DNA from: Sphingomonas canadensis
Lineage (GTDB): Bacteria > Pseudomonadota > Alphaproteobacteria > Sphingomonadales > Sphingomonadaceae
Length of the DNA: 64,000 nt
Direction: 5' to 3'
Assembly (NCBI RefSeq): GCF_026013525.1
Contig: NZ_JAPDRA010000003.1
Location: forward strand, 62,001-126,000
Shown in pieces: positions 48,771-57,119 of the stretch (within the stretch, counting starts at the first letter, position 1; each line of letters begins with the position of its first letter). The notes below the pieces were generated by a model. It was not told where the DNA came from. It ran no database searches and was given only the letters and a program-made list of their open reading frames with translations. A program made the translations under genes and the position numbers.

Positions 48771-48994
48771 GGGCGCCGGCTCCACGCCGGATAGCCGATC
48801 GCCGCCGGCGCCGCCTGGGCGGGCGCCAGCGGGATGGCGGTGTGGCACGACGCGCATTCGGCGCTGGCCCGGCCGACGATCCAGTGACCCGCGCCGCAGC
48901 CGGGACAGGCCATGCCGGCACGATACAGTGGGGCATAGCCCTGTTTCAGGTTCTCACGCGAAGGCGCGAAGGCGCGAAGGGCGCGGGGCATCAT
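48767..48994 (-). CDS. Small zinc-ribbon protein
   Basis: 75 residues. CPGCGAGHWIVGRASAECASC supplies two CxxC pairs, a zinc ribbon. The N-terminal 27 residues (MPRALRAFAPSRENL) may be a leader; an internal ATG at 48913 gives a 48-residue protein starting at the ribbon. Coupled to neighbours by 4-base overlaps. Function unknown. Confidence 0.6.
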   Translation of the reverse strand: MMPRALRAFAPSRENLKQGYAPLYRAGMACPGCGAGHWIVGRASAECASCHTAIPLAPAQAAPAAIGYPAWSRRP

Positions 48995-49209
48995 TCTGCC
49001 CCCGCCTCTCTAAAGAGGTCGGTCACCTCGGCAGGAACGAACGGGCGGGCGATATCCGCGACTTCCTTCGCGTAGCGAGCCTGAGCAGGCAGCATCGAAT
49101 TTTTGGCCACATGATCGAGCGCCCTAACGGCAAAATAGATGGCGATTCCCCTGCGCAGCCGCCGAGGCGCGGCATCGATCACCTTCCTGTAAGCATCCCG
49201 CATGCTCAT
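48991..49209 (-). CDS. Small helical phage protein
   Basis: 72 residues (MRDAYRKVIDAAPRRLRRGI ...), helical and basic in its first half, no known family. The ATG at 49209 overlaps the GemA stop as ATGA; a second ATG two codons later is possible. Part of the middle operon leading to the late activator. Confidence 0.6.
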   Translation of the reverse strand: MSMRDAYRKVIDAAPRRLRRGIAIYFAVRALDHVAKNSMLPAQARYAKEVADIARPFVPAEVTDLFREAGAE

Positions 49210-49952
49210 GCCCCGCCTCCCTGCCGCAGCGTGTCGCCCAGCGCCTTGGCGAGCACGTCCAGCTCGCTGGCGGTGGCCAGCATCAGCTCGATCTCCATGC
49301 CCGCGAATTCCCAGGCGGCGCGGCGGATATCCCAGTGGGCGGGCACCAGCCCCTTCGCCCACAGCCTGCCCAGGATCGCCTCCACCAGCCGGCGGCGCAG
49401 CACGACCGGCACGGCCTCGGGCCGCAACCCGGCGGTGTTCTGGTCCCAGCCGGCGCGCTGGGCCATGTCCTTCAGCGCCTCGATCACGCGGTACATCATC
49501 GACTGGTTGGCCCATTGCAGGCGCTCGCAGCCGAGCTGGCGGCGCGCGAACGCCTCCAGCGCCTTGTCGCCCGGCTGGCGCACCTCGCCCAGGCGATGCA
49601 GCGAAATCCACAGCGCCCGCGCCTTGTTTGCCGCGGGATGATCGGCCGGGCGCGCGCCGCGGCCGGCGGGCGTGGCCGGCCTCCACCCGCGCGCCTTGAA
49701 GTGATCGAGCACCCGGCCAAGCTGCGCGTCGCTGCAATCGGCCGCGCTGGTCGCCCCGGCGATGTCGTACAGGATGCCCTGATAATCGTCGGACGAAAGG
49801 CGCAGGTCGCTGCGCGCGATATGGATCTTCGCCAGCATCAGCTTGCGATGCTTCGAAGCCCCGGGCTTCGCCGGCGCCTCGCGCCCAGGCATGTGATCGG
49901 CGCGCGCCCGCGACTTGCCGAAGATGGCGGCGCCGGAAATCATGCGGGTCAT
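49206..49952 (-). CDS. GemA / Mu gp16 family regulator (DUF1018)
   Basis: 248 residues. LMLAKIHIARSDLRLSSDDYQGILYDI, LGRVLDHFKARGWRP and LEAFARRQLGCERLQWANQ match DUF1018, the GemA family, which modulates host gene expression and DNA topology in Mu. The C-terminal extension (MEIELMLATASELDVLAKAL) is longer than in Mu gp16. Follows the DnaA-like gene with a 4-base overlap. Confidence 0.87.
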   Translation of the reverse strand: MTRMISGAAIFGKSRARADHMPGREAPAKPGASKHRKLMLAKIHIARSDLRLSSDDYQGILYDIAGATSAADCSDAQLGRVLDHFKARGWRPATPAGRGARPADHPAANKARALWISLHRLGEVRQPGDKALEAFARRQLGCERLQWANQSMMYRVIEALKDMAQRAGWDQNTAGLRPEAVPVVLRRRLVEAILGRLWAKGLVPAHWDIRRAAWEFAGMEIELMLATASELDVLAKALGDTLRQGGGA

Positions 49953-50362
49953 AGTGCAATCTCCGGCTTTGCCGCCGCGCTCATCCGCTCGGTCAGCGTC
50001 AGGAAATCCTGCTCTCTCGTCCGGCGCGCGTCGGCGCGGTCCACAGCGTTATGGATCGTCGAATGATCGCGCCCGCCCAGCAGCACGCCGATCTGGCTCA
50101 GCGACCGGTGGAATCGGCGATGCGCCACCCAGCAGATCGCCTGACGGGCACGGACGGCCGCGGGATCGCGGCTTTGTCCGCAGATCATGGCCACCGGCAG
50201 ATTCGTCTCGCGCGCAGCCAGATCGATCAGATCGCCGATCACCGGGCGCGGGCGCCAGACCTTCAGCTCCGGCGCCACAAGCGCGGCATTGATCGCAGAG
50301 AGAGCAAGCGAAAGCTGGCCCTCGCCCTCGACCACGACGATGATTGCACGGGCGGCGCTCAT
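49949..50362 (-). CDS. Stand-alone DnaA domain-IV DNA-binding protein
   Basis: 137 residues. The C-terminal about 95 residues align in pattern to domain IV of DnaA: IDLAARETNLPVAMICGQSR, VRARQAICWVAHR, and the DnaA signature LGGRDHSTIHNAV near residue 99. There is no AAA+ domain. It may bind DnaA-box-like sites to steer replicative transposition or to compete with host DnaA; both are inference. Sits between MuB and GemA with 4-base overlaps on both sides. Confidence 0.82.
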   Translation of the reverse strand: MSAARAIIVVVEGEGQLSLALSAINAALVAPELKVWRPRPVIGDLIDLAARETNLPVAMICGQSRDPAAVRARQAICWVAHRRFHRSLSQIGVLLGGRDHSTIHNAVDRADARRTREQDFLTLTERMSAAAKPEIAL

Positions 50363-51324
50363 GCCGCTACGTCCCGGCGCAGGATATCGGCCGCCGCCTC
50401 CTGCAAATGGGGCAGGCCGATCGGCGCCTTGTCGGCCGACGCCAGCATCGCCGCCACCTCCAGCACCTGCGTTGCCAGCCCCAGCGCGCCGGGCTTGCGT
50501 GCGATCTGCTCCAGCTCGCGAATGGCGCGGGGATCGTCGATCGCCCATGCCCTCGCCAGCGCGGCCACGTCCTGCGCATAGGGCAGCACCCGCGCCGCCA
50601 TCGACTTCACCCGGCGGCGGAGCTGGGGCAGGTCGCTCTTGCCCGTGCCGTTGGCGATCAGGTTGGCCAGCCGCTGATCGCCGAAGAACGCGATGCCGGC
50701 GCCGGTCTCGTCATGGATGCCGCGGATTTCCTCCAGCGACTTGACGGTAAGGTGCTGCGCCTCGTCGAAGATCAGCACCGGTCGGTGCATCGCCGACAGC
50801 TTGTCGCAGATCATCTGCGACAGCGCGGCCGGCGAGCCCGTGGCGTTCTTGACGCCGAGCGCCGCCAGCACGCGGATCTGCATCGGCCCCGGGCTGCCGT
50901 GCGACGGCCAGATCGTGACGATGTAGATGTGCGGATAGAGCGCGCGGAAGTGCGCGGCCGAGCTGCTCTTGCCCAGGCCCGAGCCCAGCGGCGCCGACAC
51001 CATCTTTCCCCGCTGGCACCAGTGCAGCAGGTTGACGATCTCCGCGCTGGTCTGCGTTTCGAAATAGTCGGGGATTTCGGGCGCATCGATATGCACCGTG
51101 TCGCGCGCCACCAGCAGATCGCGATAGCGCTGCACGGCCTCGGCGATCGGCAGCTCGCGCCCGCCATAGCCGTTCTTCCCGCCGAACTGGCTGATCGTTC
51201 CCTGCTTGATGCCGGTGCGCGACGCGACCTCCGGCCAGGTGAGGGCGAGCTGCGCCATGTGCGTCTTCAGCCAGGCGCGCTGTTCTTCAATATAGTCGGC
51301 GTGGGGCTTTTCGTCCTCAGTCAT
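50359..51324 (-). CDS. Transposition target-capture ATPase (MuB)
   Basis: 321 residues, close to Mu B (312). N-terminal helix-turn-helix (WPEVASRTGIKQGTISQFGG), then an AAA+ core with Walker A GSGLGKSS (about 116) and Walker B VLIFDEAQH (about 186), sensor-like GIAFFGDQRL, and a helical C-terminal domain. It coats target DNA and delivers it to the transpososome. AAGGAA precedes the ATG. Confidence 0.95.
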   Translation of the reverse strand: MTEDEKPHADYIEEQRAWLKTHMAQLALTWPEVASRTGIKQGTISQFGGKNGYGGRELPIAEAVQRYRDLLVARDTVHIDAPEIPDYFETQTSAEIVNLLHWCQRGKMVSAPLGSGLGKSSSAAHFRALYPHIYIVTIWPSHGSPGPMQIRVLAALGVKNATGSPAALSQMICDKLSAMHRPVLIFDEAQHLTVKSLEEIRGIHDETGAGIAFFGDQRLANLIANGTGKSDLPQLRRRVKSMAARVLPYAQDVAALARAWAIDDPRAIRELEQIARKPGALGLATQVLEVAAMLASADKAPIGLPHLQEAAADILRRDVAA

Positions 51325-51352
51325 GCTATGCGTTCCTTTGCTTGAGAGAGTC

Positions 51353-51383
51353 GGCCGCGCGCGAGGACCAGTCGCGCGCGGCC
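51353..51383 (-). promoter_or_regulatory. Perfect 12-bp hairpin between the muA and muB regions
   Basis: GGCCGCGCGCGA (51353-51364) pairs exactly with 51372-51383 across a 7-base loop, in the 66-base gap just before muB. No T-run follows, so it looks like an attenuator, mRNA stability element or processing site lowering or separating MuB expression. Confidence 0.55.
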
Positions 51384-51390
51384 TTGGGGA

Positions 51391-51681
51391 TCAGACCTTC
51401 TCGGTTTCGAAGGCCGGATTCGCGGTGATGGCAGTCCAGTCGCGGCGGACCTGATCGATCCACGCCAGCGCCTCGTCAGCGGTCGCCTCCGTGGGGCCGA
51501 GGATCGTCTGGCCCGTGCCCCACTCTCCGGTCGGGCAGGCGGCGACGCTCGCCATCTGCGCGTCGAATCCATTGGTGCCGACGCGGATCACCAGCGAGGC
51601 GGACCAGCCGTTGGCGAAGTTGAAGCGGACGCGCGGCCAGCCCGTCTTGGGATCGAGATCGGTTTCAAATTCGGCCGGCAT
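51391..51681 (-). CDS. Hypothetical protein between MuA and MuB
   Basis: 96 residues with a strong ribosome site (AAGGAG). WPRVRFNFANGWSASLVIRVG is a beta-strand-rich start; the C-terminus (ATADEALAWIDQVRRDW) is helical. Such small proteins recur at this position in alphaproteobacterial Mu-like phages, but no function is known. A weak 6-bp hairpin (51700-51717) precedes it. Confidence 0.65.
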   Translation of the reverse strand: MPAEFETDLDPKTGWPRVRFNFANGWSASLVIRVGTNGFDAQMASVAACPTGEWGTGQTILGPTEATADEALAWIDQVRRDWTAITANPAFETEKV

Positions 51682-51723
51682 GGCCTTTCTCCTTCCAATG
51701 CCCGGATCGCGCCGGGCGCGCGT

Positions 51724-53715
51724 TCAGTCGTCAAGGCGCAGGCGGCCGAACAGGCTCAGCACCTTGCTTCCTTGTTCGGGCAGTGCGGGCACCGCCGCCT
51801 CCGCCGGGCGCGCGCGGGCGGGCTTCGCCGCGGGGGCGGCGTTGCCGCGCCAGCGGTGCGGGCGGATGGGCAGGTTATCGGGCATCGGCGGCGCATCGTC
51901 CGGATCGGCCGGGCGCAGCGCCACCAGCTCCTCGGCGGTCAGAAGCTGCTCGGCCTCGGCCCCGTCGCGCATGCGGCGGCGGTAATCCGCCACGCGCTTC
52001 GCCGATTTCTTGGCATCCTCCGCCGTGCCCCAAGGGCTGTCGTGGATCAGGTCCGCGGTCAGCAGGTAGCGGGGGCCGTCATACAGGTGGACCTGGCCGT
52101 GCAGGTTGTCCGGATCGAAGCGCACCGTCACCAGTTGCCCGGCCAGCCGGTGCGCCGCCTCGGCCCAGTAACGGTTGCCGAACAGCCGCACCTCGGCCGT
52201 CTGCCGGTCCACGCGCACGCGCTCGTGCGCCAGCATCGCAAGGCGCATGTGCTCGGCCGTCGCCCGGCCGATCTCCACGCTGGTGGCGGCGAACACCTGG
52301 TCGAAGCTGCGCCCGGCATAGTCGCGCCCGGTGCGGCCCAGCCGCGCGTTGTGCGCCTTCACGCACCGCGCCACATGCTCGCGGAATTCTTCCCAGGCCA
52401 CGGCGCGGCTGCCGTAGTTGTGCGGCTTGGCCATCGGGTTCGGCCCGGTATAGGCCCCCGCGCATTCGGGGGCGCGGCTCACCCGGTCGGCCAGGTCGCG
52501 GAAGGCGCGCTCGATCGGCTTGCTCTGGCCGCGGCCGGGAATCGCCCAGTTCACGTCGATGCCCAGCGCGGTCAGCAGCCCGGTCGGTTCGTCTTCCTGG
52601 ACGGTGAAGCGGAAGCGGTTGGCGATACCGCCGGTGAACCATTTGCTGGCGAAGCTGCGGCCGTTGTCGCAGGTCATGCGCTTGGGGATGCCGAACTCGC
52701 GGATCATGTCGCCCACGGCCAGCCGGGCCAGCGCCGTGCTCTCGGTCTCGCCCAGGCGCCAGCCCACGATCTTGCTCGATCGCACGTCCTGGATCGCCAC
52801 CATGATCGGGCGGATCGGCTTGCCGCCCTTGGGCGGGACCACCCACACGTCGAACTTGTGGCCGTCGATGTTGACCACCTCCATCGCGTGGAGGTTCTCC
52901 ACGGTGCGGCGGTTGGCGGGGACGGATCGGCGCAGCGCCTCCTCCCCCTCGCGCAGCAGCTTCAGGATGCCGGGGTCCACCTCGCGCCGCAGACGGCGGC
53001 TGAACGTCTTCTCACAGGGCAGTGAGAGGCCGATCTCGGCGGCCTTGGCGGCGACGCGCTCGTAGCAACTCGTCAGCGTGGGCTTCTCCGCCCGCAGCAC
53101 GTCGGACTTGTACATCGTCCACAGCAGCGGATCGATCTCCGCCGCCTGGCCGCCGCCGCCGCGGCGCGGCGCCAGCGCGGGCAGCCGGTTGTGCGCGGCC
53201 ACGCCGTCCACCAGCGACAGCCAGCTCCACAGCGTCGATTTGCCCACGCCATGGCGGCGCGCGATATCGGCCGCGGCGGCGGTGCGCGTCATGCCCGATG
53301 CGGTCAGCAGCTCCAGCGCGTTGACGATCGCCAGCCGGCGCTCCGCCTCCGCATGCACGGCCGCGCCCTGGGTTTCGTACCAGGCCCAGCTTCCGTCCTG
53401 CGCGGCGGCGGCGGGCGCCGGGCGCTGGCCGGTCAGCCCGCGCCGCGCCAGCTCCAGCAGCGCGGCCGGCGGCAGCAGCGATGCGTGATACTCCACGCCG
53501 CCGCCGCGCGCGCCCTGGCGGGGCCGCACCAGCAGCGCGCCATCGGGGCCGCTGCGCGCCGTCCAGCGTTCCTCGGCCGCGCGCCGGTTGATCGCGCGCT
53601 TGTCTGCCGGCATGCCGGGCAGCGCGAGCTGCGCCAGCTCCGCCGCGCTGAACCAGTCGCGCGGGGCGGCGTCGTTCGCCGTGCAGAAATCCGTATCAGC
53701 GGCGCGACTTGCCAC
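51724..53715 (-). CDS. Mu-type DDE transposase (MuA)
   Basis: 663 residues, matching Mu A (663). N-terminal winged-helix end-binding part (DWFSAAELAQLALPGMPADK, AAEERW), helix-turn-helix (MTRTAAAADIARRHGVGKST), then the RNase-H-like DDE core: Asp in VVNIDGHKFDVWV (about 284), Asp in MTCDNGRSFAS (about 349), Glu in GQSKPIERAFRDL (about 400). A Mu C-terminal beta barrel and a basic tail that contacts MuB/ClpX follow. All catalytic residues are intact. Confidence 0.97.
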   Translation of the reverse strand: MASRAADTDFCTANDAAPRDWFSAAELAQLALPGMPADKRAINRRAAEERWTARSGPDGALLVRPRQGARGGGVEYHASLLPPAALLELARRGLTGQRPAPAAAAQDGSWAWYETQGAAVHAEAERRLAIVNALELLTASGMTRTAAAADIARRHGVGKSTLWSWLSLVDGVAAHNRLPALAPRRGGGGQAAEIDPLLWTMYKSDVLRAEKPTLTSCYERVAAKAAEIGLSLPCEKTFSRRLRREVDPGILKLLREGEEALRRSVPANRRTVENLHAMEVVNIDGHKFDVWVVPPKGGKPIRPIMVAIQDVRSSKIVGWRLGETESTALARLAVGDMIREFGIPKRMTCDNGRSFASKWFTGGIANRFRFTVQEDEPTGLLTALGIDVNWAIPGRGQSKPIERAFRDLADRVSRAPECAGAYTGPNPMAKPHNYGSRAVAWEEFREHVARCVKAHNARLGRTGRDYAGRSFDQVFAATSVEIGRATAEHMRLAMLAHERVRVDRQTAEVRLFGNRYWAEAAHRLAGQLVTVRFDPDNLHGQVHLYDGPRYLLTADLIHDSPWGTAEDAKKSAKRVADYRRRMRDGAEAEQLLTAEELVALRPADPDDAPPMPDNLPIRPHRWRGNAAPAAKPARARPAEAAVPALPEQGSKVLSLFGRLRLDD

Positions 53716-54178
53716 GCTTCCCCCCCGTTCTGATTGTCGGCGCGTGCCGTTTCAGCGTGCGCAATTCGGCCTGAGCATGGTCGATCACGCGCGTCAGGTG
53801 GCCGATCTGCGCCGTCATCACTTCGTTCTGATCGAGCACCGCGCCGCCGATCCGGCGCAGCACGGGATCGAGCAGGTCCAGCCGCCCGGTCACCGCGACC
53901 AGCGCGAGCGCCCGGCTCATCGGCACCTTGTGCTCGGTACGCGCCGGGCTCGAATAGGCGTCGAGCATCGCGCGGCTGACTTCCTCGTCCAGGAATACGC
54001 TCATCTCGGCGGCGATCACTTCCCGGCGGCGCCCCTCCAGCATCTCGGTCGCCAGGATTGTGGCGACCATCTCGTTGATCTGGCGCTCCAGCCCGGCCAG
54101 CGATCCCGGCGCGCTCGGCCGGGCGGGCACGGCATAGTCAAAGCCGAGCTGATCGGGATGCGCGCGCGCCTTAGGCAT
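53696..54178 (-). CDS. Early phage protein upstream of MuA
   Basis: 160 residues, helical (LERQINEMVATILATEMLEGRRREV...). It ends with a basic tail (RTGGKRGKSRR) that overlaps the MuA start by 20 bases in another frame. A middle segment (MTAQIGHLTRVIDHAQAELRTL) forms a coiled coil. No family recognised; possibly an early DNA-associated protein. Confidence 0.6.
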   Translation of the reverse strand: MPKARAHPDQLGFDYAVPARPSAPGSLAGLERQINEMVATILATEMLEGRRREVIAAEMSVFLDEEVSRAMLDAYSSPARTEHKVPMSRALALVAVTGRLDLLDPVLRRIGGAVLDQNEVMTAQIGHLTRVIDHAQAELRTLKRHAPTIRTGGKRGKSRR

Positions 54179-54707
54179 GGGAAAATCCCCCGCCGATCCG
54201 GCGCTCGAACTCCAGCAGCGCCTTCTGAGGCACCGAACCGCGCCTGCGATTTGTCGCCAGCCAAGACTGGCTCTTGCCCATGAATTGCGACAGGCCACAA
54301 TCTGTTGAAACACCGGCGAGCCGCTTCATCATTAGGACGATGTCTTCAAAATCCTCGGGCCACTCTATTCTTGGCGGGAAAGGCCCAGAGGCCCCATCGT
54401 CTCCGACGCATTCCGACAGGATAGATTTGAAGTCCTCGCAGAGGCCGCGGACACGGCCCACCTGCGCCTTGTCGATTAGCAAGCCATCATATGGCCAGAT
54501 CGCCGCGGTCGAGGCGATCAAGTCGATGAGCGCCGCCGCGACGCTACGACGTAGCGGGCTGGTCTCGTGCGTCATCAGGATGAGCGCTGCTATCGCGAGC
54601 TCTCGACAACGATTGTCGTGTGTCCCGCAATCGATCTTGTCCGCGCCCTGAAACACGAACATCTGCGCGACGGAAGCCGCGAGAGAACTAACGAGCTTCT
54701 TGCTCAT
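54171..54707 (-). CDS. Hypothetical early protein of atypical composition
   Basis: 178 residues. Its base composition is visibly less GC-rich and its codons less biased than in the flanking genes, suggesting recent acquisition. The body is helical; the C-terminus (GLSQFMGKSQSWLATNRRRGSVPQ) looks like a helix-turn-helix of the kind that reads operator DNA. It ends in TAA, rare in this element. Function unknown. Confidence 0.6.
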   Translation of the reverse strand: MSKKLVSSLAASVAQMFVFQGADKIDCGTHDNRCRELAIAALILMTHETSPLRRSVAAALIDLIASTAAIWPYDGLLIDKAQVGRVRGLCEDFKSILSECVGDDGASGPFPPRIEWPEDFEDIVLMMKRLAGVSTDCGLSQFMGKSQSWLATNRRRGSVPQKALLEFERRIGGGFSHA

Positions 54708-54964
54708 ACGTAGCGCATCCCGCGTGTCAGGAACCGGAACTGGCGCCGCGCCTCCAGGCGGCGGGTGTTGTCCTCGGCATGCAGCAGCGCGCCGAGCTTC
54801 AGGCCCTCCAGCGTCAGCTCCGGCTGGCCGTCCTCGCCGGGCTCCCGCTCCACCAGCCCGCGCGTGCGCAGCCCGGCCAGCGAGCGCGCGTCCATCGTCC
54901 CCGCCTCGCCGCGCCACAGGCCCGGCACGATCGCCTCCTGAGGGAAGGACAGCTTACCGGCCAT
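54704..54964 (-). CDS. Small early phage protein
   Basis: 86 residues. LAGLRTRGLVEREPGEDGQPELTLEGL reads like half of a winged helix (a MarR-like wing). Coupled downstream by ATGA. No assignment. Confidence 0.55.
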   Translation of the reverse strand: MAGKLSFPQEAIVPGLWRGEAGTMDARSLAGLRTRGLVEREPGEDGQPELTLEGLKLGALLHAEDNTRRLEARRQFRFLTRGMRYV

Positions 54965-55250
54965 CGGACGCCCTCCGCTGCTGCGGCCCGGCTGTCCGCC
55001 CGGCGCCTGGCCTCCGCCTCAACCTCGGCGCGCAGCGCGGGGATCGCGTTTCGGCAGCACGCTGGCGCGTTGCCTCGCGTCCTTCGGCCTGCTGGCGTTG
55101 GAGCGATTCCAATATCCAGCCGAGTGCGTGGAGATCCATCACCTGGATTTCCACCTTCACAATGGCCGCCTTTCCCGCGGTGACCGACGAGGAGAAGGTG
55201 CGGATGCGCGCGTCGCCCTCGCACCAATGTAGGGAAAGTCCGCCCATCAC
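54954..55250 (-). CDS. Small early phage protein
   Basis: 98 residues. The first 60 (LSLHWCEGDARIRTFSSSVTAG ... MDLHALGWILESLQRQQAEG) look like a folded alpha/beta unit; the rest is Arg-rich low complexity. It overlaps both neighbours. No family recognised. Confidence 0.5.
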   Translation of the reverse strand: MMGGLSLHWCEGDARIRTFSSSVTAGKAAIVKVEIQVMDLHALGWILESLQRQQAEGREATRQRAAETRSPRCAPRLRRRPGAGRTAGPQQRRASDGR

Positions 55251-55795
55251 CCCGCCCTCCGCAGGCGCTCAGCCTCCCAGCGCGCCGCCTCGAACGCGGC
55301 CTGGTAGCGGGGCGCACGGGCGTAGCGCTCGACCTTGGACAGGCCGGGCGCGTTGTAGGCGGCGTGCGCGTCCAGCAGCTCGTTCTGGGTGGTGGCGCAG
55401 ATCGCCCGCCAGTGATCCAGGCAGAACGCATGGCCCGGCCGCACCGCGATTCCGCAGCCGTCCACCGCACAGCTCACCTCGTGCGCGCCCGCGATCGCCA
55501 CATGCTCGGGCCGCGAGAGCGCGCCGGGCACGATCCCGCGCCGCGCCAGCTCGGCGGTCAGCAGCGCGCTGGGCACCGTGCGCAGATCGGGCGTGCCGGG
55601 CAGCGTCAGGCTGCGGTTCTTGTTCCGCTGGCGCCGGATCAGGCCCTGCGCCTCCAGCCCGTCGATCATCCGGTGGACATTGCTCTTGGACGCCAGGCCA
55701 AGATGATCGGCCACCTGCTGATAGGAGGGGCCGAACCCAGCCCGGGCGAGGTGCTCGCGGATGAAATCCAGCGCGTTGAGCTGCTGCGGCGTCAT
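55247..55795 (-). CDS. LexA-type winged-helix protein with zinc knuckle
   Basis: 182 residues. The N-terminal 65 residues (FIREHLARAGFGPSYQQVADHLGL, SNVHRMIDGLEAQGLIRR) match the LexA DNA-binding domain. There is no S24 peptidase; instead a CAVDGCGIAVRPGHAFCLDHW segment offers a CxxxC...CxxH zinc site. It could compete for LexA-like operators or regulate early genes; this is inference. Confidence 0.7.
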   Translation of the reverse strand: MTPQQLNALDFIREHLARAGFGPSYQQVADHLGLASKSNVHRMIDGLEAQGLIRRQRNKNRSLTLPGTPDLRTVPSALLTAELARRGIVPGALSRPEHVAIAGAHEVSCAVDGCGIAVRPGHAFCLDHWRAICATTQNELLDAHAAYNAPGLSKVERYARAPRYQAAFEAARWEAERLRRAG

Positions 55796-56049
55796 GCTGC
55801 CACCGCCTGCGCGGGCGCATCGGCCCGGCGCGCTTCGATCACCCAGTTGTCCAGCAGCCGCTCCGGCCCATGGCGGCTCGCCGCGATCACGCCGCCCACG
55901 TCCAGCGCCACCAGGCCGAACACGTGGAAGGTCAGCGATCCGCCGAACAGGTCCACCAGCGCGGCGACGATCGCCTCGTCCGGGCTGCCCGCGGCACGAT
56001 CGGCCGCGATCATCGCCAGCAGGCGAGAGAGAGATGCGCGCGCGATCAT
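55792..56049 (-). CDS. Small early phage protein
   Basis: 85 residues starting at ATG 56049 (MIARASLSRLLAMIAADRAA). Contains a helical N-terminus and a hydrophobic beta segment (LTFHVFGLVALDVGGVIAAS). Coupled to both neighbours by 4-base overlaps. No assignment. Confidence 0.55.
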   Translation of the reverse strand: MIARASLSRLLAMIAADRAAGSPDEAIVAALVDLFGGSLTFHVFGLVALDVGGVIAASRHGPERLLDNWVIEARRADAPAQAVAA

Positions 56050-56195
56050 GCCAGCAGACCCCACGCGACCAGCGCCATCAGCACCAGCGCGGCGAAATTC
56101 GACGCCATCAGCGCCTGGAACCACAGCGCCGCCTCGATCGGGGCCTGCCCCTTCGCGGCGCGGCGCGCGCGATAGGCGTCGGAGAACAGCTTCAT
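56046..56195 (-). CDS. Small single-TM early protein
   Basis: 49 residues. A basic N-terminus (YRARRAAKGQAPIEAALW) leads into one membrane helix (ALMASNFAALVLMALVAWGLL). Starts inside the end of the adenine methylase gene (ATGA overlap). Function unknown. Confidence 0.55.
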   Translation of the reverse strand: MKLFSDAYRARRAAKGQAPIEAALWFQALMASNFAALVLMALVAWGLLA

Positions 56196-56965
56196 GCTTC
56201 GCTCCCTTCGGTGATGATTGCGGTGGTAAGCCCCGGCAGCGGCGCCAGCGGCACGGGCCGCCCCAGCGGCGGCAGCCAGATGGTGCGCGTCTCGCCCGGC
56301 GCGGCCGGATGGCGCACGTCCCAGACGATCCACCAGTAATCGACCATCCCGCCCCGGAACGCGCGCGCGCCCATCTCCGCGATGCGATCGCCCGGCGGCA
56401 TCGACGGCCGCTGGGTAAGGTGCAGCACGGCGGACGGCGGATGATCGCTGAACAGCCGCCAGCGCGCCTGGCTGGCCAGCCATTTGACCGGCAGCACCAT
56501 CGCCACATAGGTGCCGCCGCACGCCGCCACGATCCGCAGCGCATGGCGCGCGAACGCCTCGCTGATCAGTTGCCCGGCATAGCGGCCCGCGCCCTTGCGA
56601 TAGCTGTAGGGCGGGTTGCACACGATCGAGACCGGGTTGGGCGGCGCGATCGATTCCAGGAAATCCATCGCCGCGAAATCGAAGCGCACGCCCTCAAGCT
56701 GCTCCGCGTCGATCCGCCGCACCACGTCCGACAGCATCAGCCGCCGGCTGTGCCCGCCGCCGCCGAACGCGGCCAGCTCGCCGAACGCGGCGCCGATATT
56801 GCCCAGCCCGCACGCCGGGTCCCAGATCGTCTCGCCGCGCATCAGCGCCACGCGAAACCCGCCCAGCGCGTCGATAAGCTGGCGCGTCACCCATTGTTCC
56901 TCGACATACCAGTCGAGCGGATGCCGCTTCGCGACCGCGCCCGAGGACAGCTCACCGCGCGGCAT
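56192..56965 (-). CDS. N6-adenine-type DNA methyltransferase
   Basis: 257 residues from ATG 56965 (MPRGELSSG); a further ATG at 56989 is possible. Motif I IWDPACGLGNIG and motif IV IVCNPPYSY are the SAM-binding and catalytic NPPY elements of gamma-type adenine methylases. No restriction enzyme is nearby, so it is likely an orphan anti-restriction or regulatory methylase. It fills a role comparable to modification in Mu, though unrelated to Mom. Confidence 0.85.
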   Translation of the reverse strand: MPRGELSSGAVAKRHPLDWYVEEQWVTRQLIDALGGFRVALMRGETIWDPACGLGNIGAAFGELAAFGGGGHSRRLMLSDVVRRIDAEQLEGVRFDFAAMDFLESIAPPNPVSIVCNPPYSYRKGAGRYAGQLISEAFARHALRIVAACGGTYVAMVLPVKWLASQARWRLFSDHPPSAVLHLTQRPSMPPGDRIAEMGARAFRGGMVDYWWIVWDVRHPAAPGETRTIWLPPLGRPVPLAPLPGLTTAIITEGSEA

Positions 56966-57119
56966 CGGATGCCTCCGCGTCGAACACACGCTCCTTGCGC
57001 GCGAAGGCCAGCTCGGCGACGAACGAACGCCATTCGATGATGATCACGAAGCCCTCGGCCTCGTAGTCGTCGGTGCAGCCGCACCAGCCCCCGACCGAGA
57101 TGTGCGGCAGCCAGCTCAT
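56952..57119 (-). CDS. Small early protein
   Basis: 55 residues (SWLPHISVGGWCGC ... VIIIEWRSFVAELAFARKER), read between the methylase and the next gene. It overlaps the methylase start by 14 bases and its own start overlaps the upstream stop as ATGA. The tight packing and codon usage support it. No function assigned. Confidence 0.55.
   Translation of the reverse strand: MSWLPHISVGGWCGCTDDYEAEGFVIIIEWRSFVAELAFARKERVFDAEASDAAR

Noticed and set aside
48109..48936. Single 275-codon protein covering the activator and the upstream small gene
   Set aside because: The extended frame crosses a coupled ATGA junction; the activator family begins near MNVHRPANE and the upstream genes have their own frames.
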